Shown here: positions 54,332 to 62,919 of the stretch, in pieces
Numbering within the stretch: position 1 is the first letter of the stretch
How the letters are laid out: the number at the start of each line of letters is the position of its first letter
Source of the DNA: Dechloromonas sp.
GTDB taxonomy: Bacteria; Pseudomonadota; Gammaproteobacteria; Burkholderiales; Rhodocyclaceae
Direction of reading: 5' to 3'
Length of the DNA: 64,000 nt
NCBI GenBank assembly: GCA_028689015.1
Contig: JAQTXC010000004.1
Location: 1-64,000 of the forward strand
The notes under the pieces: model-generated
Database searches by the model: none
What the model saw: only the letters and a program-made list of their open reading frames with translations
What the model was told of the DNA's origin: nothing
Made by a program: the position numbers and the translations under genes

Positions 54332-54348
54332 ATTACACCTTTCGTAAT
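54332..54348. promoter_or_regulatory. Inverted repeat between sensor kinase and dctP
   Basis: ATTAC-N7-GTAAT, centred at 54340, in the 119-nt divergent gap. A second, imperfect repeat GTGGA-AA-TCCAC lies at 54309-54320. Either could be the operator of the FixJ/DctR-like regulator. Assignment is by position only. Confidence 0.4.
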
Positions 54349-54405
54349 ACTTTCCTCCTGTCGCAACGGGAATTCCTTGTGGCATCAATCTATGGAGGAG
54401 AAAAC

Positions 54406-55410
54406 ATGAAAATTTCCAAGCTGCTGGTAGGCTTGTTCGCCTGTGCCATTTCGCTCGGTTCCTATGCTCAGGATCCGATTGTCATCAAGTTCAGTCACGT
54501 GGTTGCCAACAACACCCCCAAGGGTAAGGCGGCCGATTTCTTCGCGCAGAAGGCTGCGGAGCTGACCAAAGGCAAGGTGAAGGTTGAGGTTTACGCCAAC
54601 TCCACGCTCTACAAGGACAAGGAAGAGATGGAAGCCCTGCAACTGGGTGCTGTCCAGATGCTGGCGCCGTCGCTGGCCAAATTTGGCCCGCTGGGGGTCA
54701 AGGAATTTGAAGTCTTCGATCTGCCCTATATCTTTGATGGCTATGATGATCTGCACAAGGTCACGACCGGTCCGGTCGGCCAGCAACTGATGGCTAAGCT
54801 GGAACCCAAAGGGATTCGTGGTCTGGCTTTCTGGGATAACGGCTTCAAATCCTTCTCGGCCAATACGCCGATCAAGACACCGGACGATCTGAAGGGCAAG
54901 AAGCTGCGGATTCAGTCATCCAAGGTGCTGGAAGCTCAGATTCGTGCGCTCGGTGCCATGCCGCAAATGATGGCGTTCTCTGAGGTTTATCAAGCCTTGC
55001 AGACCGGCGTGGTCGACGGTACGGAAAACCCGATTTCCAATCTCTATACGCAGAAGATGCATGAAGTCCAGAAGCATCTGTCGATTACCGAGCACGGTTA
55101 TCTCGGATATGCCGTCATCGTGAACAAGAAGTTCTGGGATGGTCTGCCGGCGGATGTGCGTGGTCAATTGGAGACCGCCATGGTCCAGGCGACCCGCTAT
55201 GCCAACCAGATTGCCAAGGTGGAAAATGATGCCTCGCTTGATGCGGTGAAAAAGAGCGGCAAGACTGAAGTTTACATGCCGACCAAGGAAGAGCGCGTGA
55301 TCTTCAAGAAGAAGCTTGTGGATGTTCACAAGAAGATGGAAAGCCGGATCGGCAAGGACGTGATTGACGCTGTGTACAAAGAAACTGGTTTCAATCCCGC
55401 CAAGATGTAA
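54406..55410 (+). CDS. dctP: TRAP transporter substrate-binding protein DctP
   Basis: A periplasmic solute-binding protein of 334 residues with a signal peptide (SKLLVGLFACAISLGSYA). IKFSHVVANNTPKGKAADFF starts the mature fold; GIRGLAFWDNGFKSFSA, KLRIQSSKVLEAQ and QTGVVDGTENPISN are family landmarks, the last including the conserved substrate-contacting region. ATG 54406 follows TATGGAGGAG. Likely substrates are C4-dicarboxylates, judging by the DctS/DctR-like regulators next door. Confidence 0.93.
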   Translation: MKISKLLVGLFACAISLGSYAQDPIVIKFSHVVANNTPKGKAADFFAQKAAELTKGKVKVEVYANSTLYKDKEEMEALQLGAVQMLAPSLAKFGPLGVKEFEVFDLPYIFDGYDDLHKVTTGPVGQQLMAKLEPKGIRGLAFWDNGFKSFSANTPIKTPDDLKGKKLRIQSSKVLEAQIRALGAMPQMMAFSEVYQALQTGVVDGTENPISNLYTQKMHEVQKHLSITEHGYLGYAVIVNKKFWDGLPADVRGQLETAMVQATRYANQIAKVENDASLDAVKKSGKTEVYMPTKEERVIFKKKLVDVHKKMESRIGKDVIDAVYKETGFNPAKM

Positions 55411-55427
55411 GTAACGCGCATGCAGTG

Positions 55428-55464
55428 CGCCCGCTACGGTCCACGGGACTTGGCGGGCGTTTTT
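55428..55464 (+). terminator. Intercistronic hairpin between dctP and dctQ
   Basis: CGCCCGC (55428-55434) pairs with GCGGGCG (55453-55459) around an inner GTCC-ACG-GGAC stem, followed by five T. It looks like an attenuating terminator or 3'-end stabiliser, giving more DctP than DctQM. Confidence 0.7.
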
Positions 55465-55479
55465 GCAAGGAGAGGGTAA

Positions 55480-56193
55480 ATGGGGAAAATTATTGACCGC
55501 CTCGAAGAGTTTGTGATCGCCGTGTTGATGGCGGTGGCAACGCTCGTGATTTTCGTTTCGGTGGTGCATCGCTATATGTCCGGATTCGACATTCCGGGCT
55601 TGCAGGATTGGTTGCTGTCGCTCGATCTGGGCTGGGCGCAGGAATTCTGCATCATTCTTTTTGTGTGGATGGCGAAGTTTGGCGCCGCCTATGGCGTGCG
55701 CACCGGCATCCACGTCGGGGTTGATCTGGTGATCAACAAGATGAAGGACAAGCCTCGCGCTTTCATGGTGCAACTTGGTTTGGCTTGTGGCGTTCTTTTT
55801 ACCGGCGTAATCGCCGTTTTTGGTGCCCTGTTTGTGTGGGAAAACGGCTTGGCGTACTACTTTTTGAACGCCATGAGTATGGATTTGGGAGAGCACTTTG
55901 AAGGTCCCATCACCCCTGATCTCGAATGGCCGACCTGGGCGGTCTATTCCGCCGTCCCCATTGGTTCGGCCCTGATGTGCTTCCGTTTTGTGCAGGTGAT
56001 GATCACGTTTGGGCAAACAGGCGAGTTGCCGGCGCATGACCATGGTCATGTCGAGGGACTTGAAGAGGGTGAAGTGCTGACGCTGGGCGAGGCGATCGAA
56101 ATTGCCGAACAGCGCGAACATGCCCACGCCGGCCTCGCCGAAAGCGATTGGGCAAAGCAGCATGCGGTCGACGCGGATAAAAAGGAGAAATAA
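55480..56193 (+). CDS. dctQ: TRAP transporter small permease DctQ, with long C-terminal tail
   Basis: A 237-residue four-helix membrane subunit that binds DctM. It begins MGKIIDRLEEFVIAVLMAV; SLDLGWAQEFCIILFVWMAKFGAAYGVRTG is the conserved DctQ core with an EE/ WAQE-type segment. Beyond about residue 180 there is a 55-residue acidic, His-containing cytosolic tail (HDHGHVEGLEEGE and REHAHAGLAESD), longer than the usual DctQ of 160-180 residues. The tail's role is unknown. It sits 3 nt before dctM. Confidence 0.92.
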   Translation: MGKIIDRLEEFVIAVLMAVATLVIFVSVVHRYMSGFDIPGLQDWLLSLDLGWAQEFCIILFVWMAKFGAAYGVRTGIHVGVDLVINKMKDKPRAFMVQLGLACGVLFTGVIAVFGALFVWENGLAYYFLNAMSMDLGEHFEGPITPDLEWPTWAVYSAVPIGSALMCFRFVQVMITFGQTGELPAHDHGHVEGLEEGEVLTLGEAIEIAEQREHAHAGLAESDWAKQHAVDADKKEK

Positions 56194-56196
56194 GCG

Positions 56197-57480
56197 ATGA
56201 GCGCACTGATTATCTTTGGCCTGTTGCTGGCGCTGATGGTGGTTGGCATGCCGGTCGGGGTCGCCCTCGGCTTGACCGTGCTTGGTTTCATGTTCGTCTT
56301 CACCGATACGCCGATTGCCTCGGTGGCGTTGAAGATGTTCACCGGGATCGAGAAGTTCGAAATCATGGCGATTCCGTTCTTCATTCTGGCCGGCAATTTC
56401 CTGACTCACGGCGGTGTGGCGCGACGCATGATCAACTTTGCCTCCGCCATGGTCGGTCACCTGACCGGTGGCCTGGGCATGTCCTCGGTGCTGGCCTGTG
56501 CCTTGTTCGCGGCAGTTTCCGGTTCGTCGCCGGCAACCGTGGTGGCGATCGGTTCCATCCTGATTCCGGCGATGCTTAAGCAGGGTTTTCCGATGAAGTT
56601 TGCCGCCGGTGTCGTGGCGTCAGCCGGTGGCCTGGGCATCCTGATTCCGCCGTCCATCGTCATGGTGATGTACGCGGTGACGACCAATTCGTCGGTCGGC
56701 GCCCTGTTCATGGCGGGTGTTGTCCCGGGCTTGTTGCTGGCGTTGACGCTGGGTCTGACGACCTGGTGGCAGGCACGCAAGGGCGGTTATCCGAAATTGC
56801 CCAAGGCTAGCTGGGGCGAGCGCCTGAAGACCTTCCGCGAAGCCTTTTGGGGCCTGATGCTGATCGTCGTCGTCATGGGCGGTATCTATTCCGGCATGTT
56901 TACGCCGACCGAAGCGGCAGCGATGTCTGCGGTCTACGCCTTCTTGATCGCGGTTTTTGTCTACAAGGACCTGACCTTCAAGCAAATTCCGAAGGTGCTG
57001 ATCGACTCTGCCAACATGAGTTCGATGCTGCTGTTCATCATCGCCAGCGCCATCTTGTTCTCGTTCATCCTCACCTCCGAGCAGATTCCGCAGGATATCG
57101 CTGACTGGATCGTCAGCATGGGGATGGGGCAAGTTGGTTTCCTGGTGATGGTCAACATCCTGTTGCTGATTGCCGGCAACTTCATGGAGCCATCGTCGAT
57201 CATCCTGATCCTGGCGCCGATCCTCTTCCCGGTGGCTGTCGCCCTGGGCATCGATCCGGTGCACTTTGGCATCATCATTACGGTCAACATGGAAATCGGC
57301 ATGATTACGCCGCCGGTCGGTCTCAATCTCTTCGTTGCCAGCGGCATCACCCGCGCCGGCATGACCGAGATGACCAAGGCCGTGCTGCCGTGGCTGTATG
57401 CGATGCTGGTCTTCCTGATCTTCATCACCTATGTGCCGGAAGTCTCGCTCTGGCTGCCGAGAACGCTTGGCATGTTGTAA
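56197..57480 (+). CDS. dctM: TRAP transporter large permease DctM
   Basis: A 427-residue membrane protein with about 12 helices, the sodium-coupled transport subunit. LGMSSVLACALFAAVSGSSPATVVAIGS and GGLGILIPPSIVMVMYAV are the signature blocks, and MITPPVGLNLFVASGI the matching one in the second half. The length is standard. It is the last gene of the dctPQM operon and is followed by a terminator. Confidence 0.95.
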   Translation: MSALIIFGLLLALMVVGMPVGVALGLTVLGFMFVFTDTPIASVALKMFTGIEKFEIMAIPFFILAGNFLTHGGVARRMINFASAMVGHLTGGLGMSSVLACALFAAVSGSSPATVVAIGSILIPAMLKQGFPMKFAAGVVASAGGLGILIPPSIVMVMYAVTTNSSVGALFMAGVVPGLLLALTLGLTTWWQARKGGYPKLPKASWGERLKTFREAFWGLMLIVVVMGGIYSGMFTPTEAAAMSAVYAFLIAVFVYKDLTFKQIPKVLIDSANMSSMLLFIIASAILFSFILTSEQIPQDIADWIVSMGMGQVGFLVMVNILLLIAGNFMEPSSIILILAPILFPVAVALGIDPVHFGIIITVNMEIGMITPPVGLNLFVASGITRAGMTEMTKAVLPWLYAMLVFLIFITYVPEVSLWLPRTLGML

Positions 57481-57498
57481 ATAGCTTGTCGCCAAGGC

Positions 57499-57532
57499 AA
57501 GGCCGCACCCCTCACCGGGCTGCGGCCTTTTT
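57499..57532 (+). terminator. Intrinsic terminator after dctM
   Basis: AAGGCCGCA pairs perfectly with TGCGGCCTT across a 13-nt loop, followed by TTT TTC. Confidence 0.82.
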
Positions 57533-57591
57533 CTTGTGCGGCCGGACGCTGTGGCACAATGCCCCGCTTCCCCATGCCATTGCCGTCGACC

Positions 57592-58278
57592 ATGAAATTT
57601 GCCCTGTCTGTTATCGCCTTCATCCTTGCCGCGCTGATCATTCCGTTCTTTATCCCGGGGTCGGGGGTGCAGCAAGGGGTCGATCCGAACAGCAATCTGC
57701 CCTGGCAGATTCAGCTGGATGGCCAGGGCGGGAGCCAGGTATTTGGCCTGCAGCCGGGCGTCAGCACGCTGGCCGAGGTGCGCGGCCGTCTGGGGGCTGA
57801 GCCGGAGGTGGCGATTGTCGCCGCACCCAACGAAGACGGGGCGGTTGAGGCCTATTACAGCCAGGTAGCGCTCGGTTTCGTGCTGGCCAAGGTGGTGCTC
57901 ACGGTCGACGTGCCGGCAGCGGAAATTTCTGCCATGCGAGCGCGGGCATCGAAAGCCCAATTCATGGAAAGCACTACTGTCAAGATCCGCCTGCAGGCCG
58001 ATGATCTGGCCCGCGTTGATCAGGCGCCGGTCAAGGCGCTGAGCGTCATTCCCACGGTCAACCTCGATGAGGCGACCATTATCCAGCGCTTTGGCCAAGC
58101 GGCCGAGCGGCTGGTCGTCAGCGACAAGCAGGTGCACCTGCTGTACCCGGCACACGGTCTGGATATCATTCTCGATGGCGCTGGCAAGGAGTTGCTGCAA
58201 TATGTCGCGCCGCGCGATTTCCCCGCGTTGGTCGCGCCCTTGCATCAGGCGCTTGCGGCCGAGGGCAAGCCGCAGTAA
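57592..58278 (+). CDS. Conserved hypothetical membrane-anchored protein
   Basis: A 228-residue protein from ATG 57592 (MKFALSVIAFILAAL). One N-terminal hydrophobic segment (residues 3-20) probably anchors it in the inner membrane with the rest in the periplasm; it could also be a signal peptide. The body (VFGLQPGVSTLAEVRGRLG and TIIQRFGQAAERLVV) contains two similar short helices that look like a repeated SmpA/BamE-like or PASTA-like element; I cannot assign it. No cysteine pattern or catalytic motif is evident. It stands alone before ndk, as in related betaproteobacteria. Confidence 0.6.
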   Translation: MKFALSVIAFILAALIIPFFIPGSGVQQGVDPNSNLPWQIQLDGQGGSQVFGLQPGVSTLAEVRGRLGAEPEVAIVAAPNEDGAVEAYYSQVALGFVLAKVVLTVDVPAAEISAMRARASKAQFMESTTVKIRLQADDLARVDQAPVKALSVIPTVNLDEATIIQRFGQAAERLVVSDKQVHLLYPAHGLDIILDGAGKELLQYVAPRDFPALVAPLHQALAAEGKPQ

Positions 58279-58301
58279 GCCCGGCCGGGGCGGCGCTTAT
58301 C

Positions 58302-58310
58302 TGCTAAAAT
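58302..58310 (+). promoter_or_regulatory. Possible extended -10 promoter of ndk
   Basis: TGCTAAAAT fits an extended -10 (TGn-TAAAAT), 39 nt before the ndk ATG. No matching -35 is seen. Confidence 0.35.
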
Positions 58311-58349
58311 CCCGTGTTTTTCAACTGACTAGCTTTTTTCGGAGCAAAC

Positions 58350-58778
58350 ATGGCTATCGAACGCACCCTTTCCATCATCAAGCCGGACGCCGTCGCCAAG
58401 AACGTGATCGGCCAGATCTATTCCCGTTTCGAAGGCGCCGGCCTCAAGGTCATCGCCGCCCGCATGACCTGGCTGTCTGCCCAGGAAGCAGGCCAGTTCT
58501 ACGCCGTGCACCAGGCACGTCCCTTCTTCAAGGATCTGGTCGAGTTCATGACCTCCGGTCCGGTGATGATCCAGGCGCTGGAAGGCGAGAACGCCATCCT
58601 CAAGAACCGTGAACTGATGGGTGCTACCAACCCGAAGGAAGCCGCACCGGGCACCATCCGCGCCGATTTCGCCGAATCCATCGATGCCAATGCCGTGCAT
58701 GGTTCTGATGCACCGGAAACCGCTGCCGTGGAAATTGCCTTCTTCTTCCCGGGCATGAACACCTACGCCGGTCGCTAA
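58350..58778 (+). CDS. ndk: Nucleoside diphosphate kinase
   Basis: Transfers the terminal phosphate between nucleoside triphosphates and diphosphates through a phospho-histidine. The 142-residue protein starts [18 protein letters not shown]. The active-site His lies in [12 protein letters not shown]. The standard NDK fold signatures [17 protein letters not shown] and [17 protein letters not shown] are intact. It heads the ndk-rlmN-pilW-rodZ-ispG-hisS run typical of proteobacteria. Confidence 0.98.
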   Translation: MAIERTLSIIKPDAVAKNVIGQIYSRFEGAGLKVIAARMTWLSAQEAGQFYAVHQARPFFKDLVEFMTSGPVMIQALEGENAILKNRELMGATNPKEAAPGTIRADFAESIDANAVHGSDAPETAAVEIAFFFPGMNTYAGR

Positions 58779-58841
58779 AAGCAGTCATGAGGATCGAGGA
58801 TCGAGCGTTTGCTGACGGCTCCTTCCTCGCTCCTGGAATCT

Positions 58842-59933
58842 ATGCAAAATCTTCTTGATCTTGATGCGGCTGCGCTGACCGCCTGGTTTGCCGAGCAAGG
58901 CGAAAAGCCTTTTCGCGCCAAGCAGGTCTTACGCTGGATGCATCGTTCGGGCGTGGCTGATTTTGATGCCATGACCGATATCGCCAAGAGTCTTCGCGAG
59001 AAGCTCCGGACGCGTGCGGTCGTTTTGCCGCCGACCGTGGTTTCCGACAAATTGTCGGACGATGGAACACGCAAGTTCCTGATTGATGTCGGTAACGGCA
59101 ATGCGGTCGAGACGGTGTTTATTCCCGAGGATGATCGCGGCACGCTATGCATTTCGACGCAGGCAGGTTGCGCGCTCGATTGCGCCTTCTGTTCGACCGG
59201 CAAGCAGGGTTTCAACCGCAACCTGACGGTGGCGGAAATTATCGGCCAGCTATGGCAGGCCAATCAGGCGCTGGGTGCGGTCCACGGCGATGAGCGGGTG
59301 ATTTCCAACGTCGTCATGATGGGCATGGGCGAGCCCTTGGCCAACTTCGATAACACCGTTGCGGCGCTCCGCCTGATGCTCGACGATCACGCCTATGGCT
59401 TGTCGCGCCGGCGGGTCACGGTCTCGACCTCCGGCCTGGTGCCAGTCATGGATCGGCTGCGCGACGAGTGCCCGGTGGCACTGGCGGTATCGCTGCATGC
59501 GCCGAATGATGCCTTGCGCGACCAACTGGTGCCGATTAACCAGAAATACCCCCTGAAGTTGCTGATGGCGGCCTGCCAGCGTTATCTGGAGAAAGCGCCG
59601 CGTGACTTCATTACCTTTGAATACACCATGATGGACGGCATCAATGACAGCGAGGCGCAGGCCCGTGAGTTACTTGCGTTGGTCCGCCATGTGCCGTGCA
59701 AATTTAATCTGATTCCATTCAATCCCTTCCCCGGTTCGCCGTTTCGGCGCTCTTCCGCGGAGCGGGTTCGCCGTTTCGGCGAGATCTTGATCCAGGCCGG
59801 TATCGTCACGACGACACGCAAGACGCGCGGTGATGATATTGATGCCGCTTGCGGTCAACTGGCTGGGCAGGTGCAGGATAAAACCCGGCGGACCGCCGGG
59901 CGCGTCATTCCCCTTCAGGAGATCCGGACATGA
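58842..59933 (+). CDS. rlmN: Dual-specificity 23S rRNA/tRNA adenine-C2 methyltransferase RlmN
   Basis: Radical SAM enzyme that methylates A2503 of 23S rRNA and A37 of some tRNAs. ATG 58842 ([18 protein letters not shown]) gives 363 residues; the track's TTG start at 58809 is upstream of the likely site. The radical SAM cluster is [11 protein letters not shown]; the SAM-binding [12 protein letters not shown] and the C-terminal catalytic Cys in DAACGQL are present. It overlaps pilW by 4 nt (ATGA). Confidence 0.96.
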   Translation: MQNLLDLDAAALTAWFAEQGEKPFRAKQVLRWMHRSGVADFDAMTDIAKSLREKLRTRAVVLPPTVVSDKLSDDGTRKFLIDVGNGNAVETVFIPEDDRGTLCISTQAGCALDCAFCSTGKQGFNRNLTVAEIIGQLWQANQALGAVHGDERVISNVVMMGMGEPLANFDNTVAALRLMLDDHAYGLSRRRVTVSTSGLVPVMDRLRDECPVALAVSLHAPNDALRDQLVPINQKYPLKLLMAACQRYLEKAPRDFITFEYTMMDGINDSEAQARELLALVRHVPCKFNLIPFNPFPGSPFRRSSAERVRRFGEILIQAGIVTTTRKTRGDDIDAACGQLAGQVQDKTRRTAGRVIPLQEIRT

Positions 59934-60745
59934 CGAAACAGGCCCCATCACTGGCTTTGGCGCTTGCTCTGTGGTTGGCGGCTGTGCCGGCGCAGGCACA
60001 GTATGAATTTGCCCAGCAGGGGAGCGGTATATCGCCAGCGCCTGCCCCGCAGCAGACGGCACCGGCCGACCCGCGGCAGCGCGCCAAAATTCATACCGAG
60101 TTGGGGGCGCTTTATTTCCAGGCCGGCAATATGGCGGTGGCGCTCGATGAATTGCGGATTGCCCTCGATGCAGATAAGACCTATGTCCAGGCTTATAGCG
60201 TGCGTGGCCTGGTCCACGCTGCGCTCAAGCAATACGACAAGGCCGAGGCTGATTTTCAGCGGGCCCTCGACCGGGCACCCGATGATCCCGAGGTGAACAA
60301 CAATTACGGCTGGTTTTTGTGCGATATCGGTAAGGAAGCCCGCTCAATCACCTATTTTATGAAGGCGCTGAAGAACCCGTTGTACGAGACACCGGGTCGG
60401 GCGTATACCAATGCCGGCACCTGTGCACTGAAGGCGGGCGATATTGATGCGGCACAGGACTATTTGCTGAAAGCGATTCAGGTAGCGAATGACGGGGCCT
60501 TGCTGGCCCGTTTCAAGCTGGCCCAGTTGCTGTACATGCGCGGCAATTTGCCGGAATCACGCCTTTATCTGGCCGATGCCTTGCGCATGATGGAGCCGCC
60601 GACTGCCGAGGCCTTGTGGCTGGGCATCCGGCTTGAGCGCCGTCTGGGTAACCGGGTGGCTGAAGGCAGTTATGCAGCCCAGTTGCGTAGCCGCTATCCG
60701 GCCTCGGCTGAATATCAAGACTTCCTCAAAGGGCGCTTTGAATAA
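59930..60745 (+). CDS. pilW: Type IV pilus biogenesis/stability lipoprotein-like PilW (TPR)
   Basis: A 271-residue exported TPR protein, counterpart of PilF/PilW, which helps the PilQ secretin assemble in the outer membrane. A signal peptide ([15 protein letters not shown]) is present; a lipobox cysteine is not obvious, which differs from most PilF. TPR units run from about residue 45 to 200 ([48 protein letters not shown]). The position between rlmN and rodZ is the standard one. No other pilus genes are in the window. Confidence 0.87.
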   Translation: MTKQAPSLALALALWLAAVPAQAQYEFAQQGSGISPAPAPQQTAPADPRQRAKIHTELGALYFQAGNMAVALDELRIALDADKTYVQAYSVRGLVHAALKQYDKAEADFQRALDRAPDDPEVNNNYGWFLCDIGKEARSITYFMKALKNPLYETPGRAYTNAGTCALKAGDIDAAQDYLLKAIQVANDGALLARFKLAQLLYMRGNLPESRLYLADALRMMEPPTAEALWLGIRLERRLGNRVAEGSYAAQLRSRYPASAEYQDFLKGRFE

Positions 60746-61686
60746 TGAGTGAACAGATCGAACAGACAGAATCCGATGCGGTGCCTGATTTAGCGCCGGC
60801 GACTCCAGCCATCGGACTGCGTTTGCGTCAGGCTCGCGAGGCCATGGGGCTGCAGTTGAGCGAGGTTGCGCAAACGCTCAAACTCGGACAGCGTCAGGTT
60901 GATGCGCTGGAGCGCGACGATTGGGCTGCTTTGCCTGGTCAGACCTTTATTCGCGGTTTTATCCGCAACTATGCCCGTCTGGTCCAGTTGGACCCGTCAC
61001 CGCTGATGGCTGATCTGGATCGCGTCCTGGCCAAGCCACAGGACACGCTCGACGTTCCTGAGGTCAAGCCGGCGACCATGCCTAGTGTCGGTTCGGTCGG
61101 GCGGCGTGACCGCAATGTCGCCCTCTTTGGCATGGGCCTGCTGTTGCTCGCTGCACTGGCTTATTTTCTGTTGCCCAATGATCTGGCAGCCTGGCGTGAT
61201 CGCCTGCAGTCCTTGCTGGATGGCACGCCCGCCGTGACGGAGCCAGTGCTGGCCGTCGCCCCGGCCAATGAGCCGGTTTTCCCGCCGGGGGCCAGTACGG
61301 AGCAGGTATTGAATCCTCAGGTGTTAAATGGCGAACCGGCGGCGAGTGCGCCTGCGACTGGCGATGTGGTGGCCATCCCGACGGCGGCGCCGAGCGCGAC
61401 CATCGTGCCGGCTGAGGTGCCGTTGGCGCCCCCCGCCGTTGATGCCCGGCCGCCGCAATTGCGATTCGTGGTCAGCAAGGCGTCCTGGGTCGAGGTCCGT
61501 GACCGCGAGAATAAAACGCTTTTTTCGCAGCGCTTGCTGGCGCCGAGCGAACAACTGGTGAGCGGTCAGGGGCCGTTCAATGTCGTGGTCGGTTATGCGC
61601 CGGGAGTTCGCTTGTATTCGCGCGGTCAGGTTGTTGATCTGGAGCCGCATACCAAGGGCGATGTCGCTCGCCTGGTTCTGGAGTAA
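60745..61686 (+). CDS. rodZ: RodZ-family cytoskeletal/HTH protein (DUF4115)
   Basis: A 313-residue protein: N-terminal HTH (GLRLRQAREAMGLQLSEVAQ, residues about 25-90), one membrane helix near residue 135 (LFGMGLLLLAALAYFLL), a long Ala/Pro-rich periplasmic linker, and a C-terminal DUF4115 beta domain (WVEVRDRENKTLFSQRLLA). RodZ links MreB to the membrane and supports rod shape. mreB is not in the window. It overlaps pilW by 1 nt. Confidence 0.9.
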   Translation: MSEQIEQTESDAVPDLAPATPAIGLRLRQAREAMGLQLSEVAQTLKLGQRQVDALERDDWAALPGQTFIRGFIRNYARLVQLDPSPLMADLDRVLAKPQDTLDVPEVKPATMPSVGSVGRRDRNVALFGMGLLLLAALAYFLLPNDLAAWRDRLQSLLDGTPAVTEPVLAVAPANEPVFPPGASTEQVLNPQVLNGEPAASAPATGDVVAIPTAAPSATIVPAEVPLAPPAVDARPPQLRFVVSKASWVEVRDRENKTLFSQRLLAPSEQLVSGQGPFNVVVGYAPGVRLYSRGQVVDLEPHTKGDVARLVLE

Positions 61687-61689
61687 GTC

Positions 61690-62919
61690 GTGAGTGCTTT
61701 GAGCAAGCGGCTAACCCGCGTCTGCCACATTGGCCCTGTGCGATTGGGCGGGGATGCCCCCGTGATCGTCCAGTCGATGACCAATACCGATACCGCCGAT
61801 TATCTGGCCACTGCCATCCAGTGTGCCGAACTGGCGCGTGCCGGTTCCGAACTGGTGCGCATCACGGTCAACTCGCCGGAAGCCGCTGCTGCCGTGCCGA
61901 AGATCCGCGATCATCTGGCCAAGATGAACTGCAACGTGCCGCTGATCGGCGATTTCCACTACAACGGCCATCGCTTGCTGACGGATGAACCGGCCTGTGC
62001 CGAGGCGCTGGCCAAATACCGGATCAATCCCGGCAACGTCGGCTTCGGCAAGAAGAAGGACGAGCAGTTTGCGCAGATGGTCGAACTGGCGTGCAAATAT
62101 GACAAGCCAGTGCGCATCGGCGTCAATTGGGGTAGCCTCGACCAGGAATTGCTGGCGCGGATTATGGACGAAAACTCGCGTCGACCGCAGCCACTCGATG
62201 CCACCGAGATGATGCGTCATGCGATGGTCACCTCGGCGCTTGAGTCCGCCGCCAAGGCAGAGGAAGTCGGCTTGGCCGGCAACAGGATCATCCTGTCGTG
62301 CAAGGTGTCGAGCGTGCAGGATCTGATCGCCATTTACCGGGAACTGGCACGTCGTGCCGATTATGCTCTGCACCTCGGGTTGACCGAGGCCGGCATGGGT
62401 TCGAAGGGGATCGTGGCGTCGACCGCGGCGCTGTCGGTGCTGCTGCAGGAAGGCATCGGCGATACCATTCGTGTCTCGCTGACGCCGGCGCCCGGTGGTT
62501 CGCGCACCGAGGAAGTCATCGTCGCCCAGGAAATCCTGCAGACCATGGGCCTGCGCGCCTTTACCCCGATGGTCGCGGCCTGTCCCGGTTGTGGCCGGAC
62601 GACCAGCACCTTCTTCCAAGAACTGGCTGGTGAGGTGCAGGATTACGTCCGTGCCCGCATGCCCGAGTGGAAGCTGTATTACGACGGTGCCGAGAACATG
62701 ACGCTGGCCGTCATGGGCTGCATCGTTAACGGCCCGGGCGAGTCGAAGCACGCCAACATCGGCATCTCGCTGCCGGGCACCGGCGAAGCGCCCTCGGCAC
62801 CGGTCTACGAAGATGGGCAAAAGACCGTGACACTGAAGGGCGAGCACATCGCCAGCGAATTCAAGGACATCATCGAGCGCTACGTCCAGCGCACCTACAA
62901 GAAGAAACTGCAAGCATGA
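61690..62919 (+). CDS. ispG: 4-hydroxy-3-methylbut-2-en-1-yl diphosphate synthase IspG
   Basis: Fe-S enzyme converting MEcPP to HMBPP, the step before IspH. A GTG start at 61690 ([17 protein letters not shown]) gives 409 residues. The Fe-S cysteines are in ACPGCGRT and [11 protein letters not shown]. Other landmarks are VQSMTNTDT and [14 protein letters not shown]. It shares a 4-nt overlap with hisS. A 400-residue antisense ORF is a shadow and is not annotated. Confidence 0.96.
   Translation: MSALSKRLTRVCHIGPVRLGGDAPVIVQSMTNTDTADYLATAIQCAELARAGSELVRITVNSPEAAAAVPKIRDHLAKMNCNVPLIGDFHYNGHRLLTDEPACAEALAKYRINPGNVGFGKKKDEQFAQMVELACKYDKPVRIGVNWGSLDQELLARIMDENSRRPQPLDATEMMRHAMVTSALESAAKAEEVGLAGNRIILSCKVSSVQDLIAIYRELARRADYALHLGLTEAGMGSKGIVASTAALSVLLQEGIGDTIRVSLTPAPGGSRTEEVIVAQEILQTMGLRAFTPMVAACPGCGRTTSTFFQELAGEVQDYVRARMPEWKLYYDGAENMTLAVMGCIVNGPGESKHANIGISLPGTGEAPSAPVYEDGQKTVTLKGEHIASEFKDIIERYVQRTYKKKLQA

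Noticed and set aside
54378-54400. TGGCATCAATCTATGG before dctP, considered as a sigma-54 promoter
   Set aside because: It starts like -24 but lacks the GC at -12, so the invariant GG-N10-GC is not met.
54916-58245. Long minus-strand ORFs of 514 and 541 residues opposite the TRAP operon
   Set aside because: Their sequences are rich in His, Arg and Gln, as expected from reverse reading of membrane-protein genes; the plus-strand genes are clear.
61711-62913. 400-residue ORF opposite ispG
   Set aside because: Shadow of a strongly conserved gene; no domain seen.
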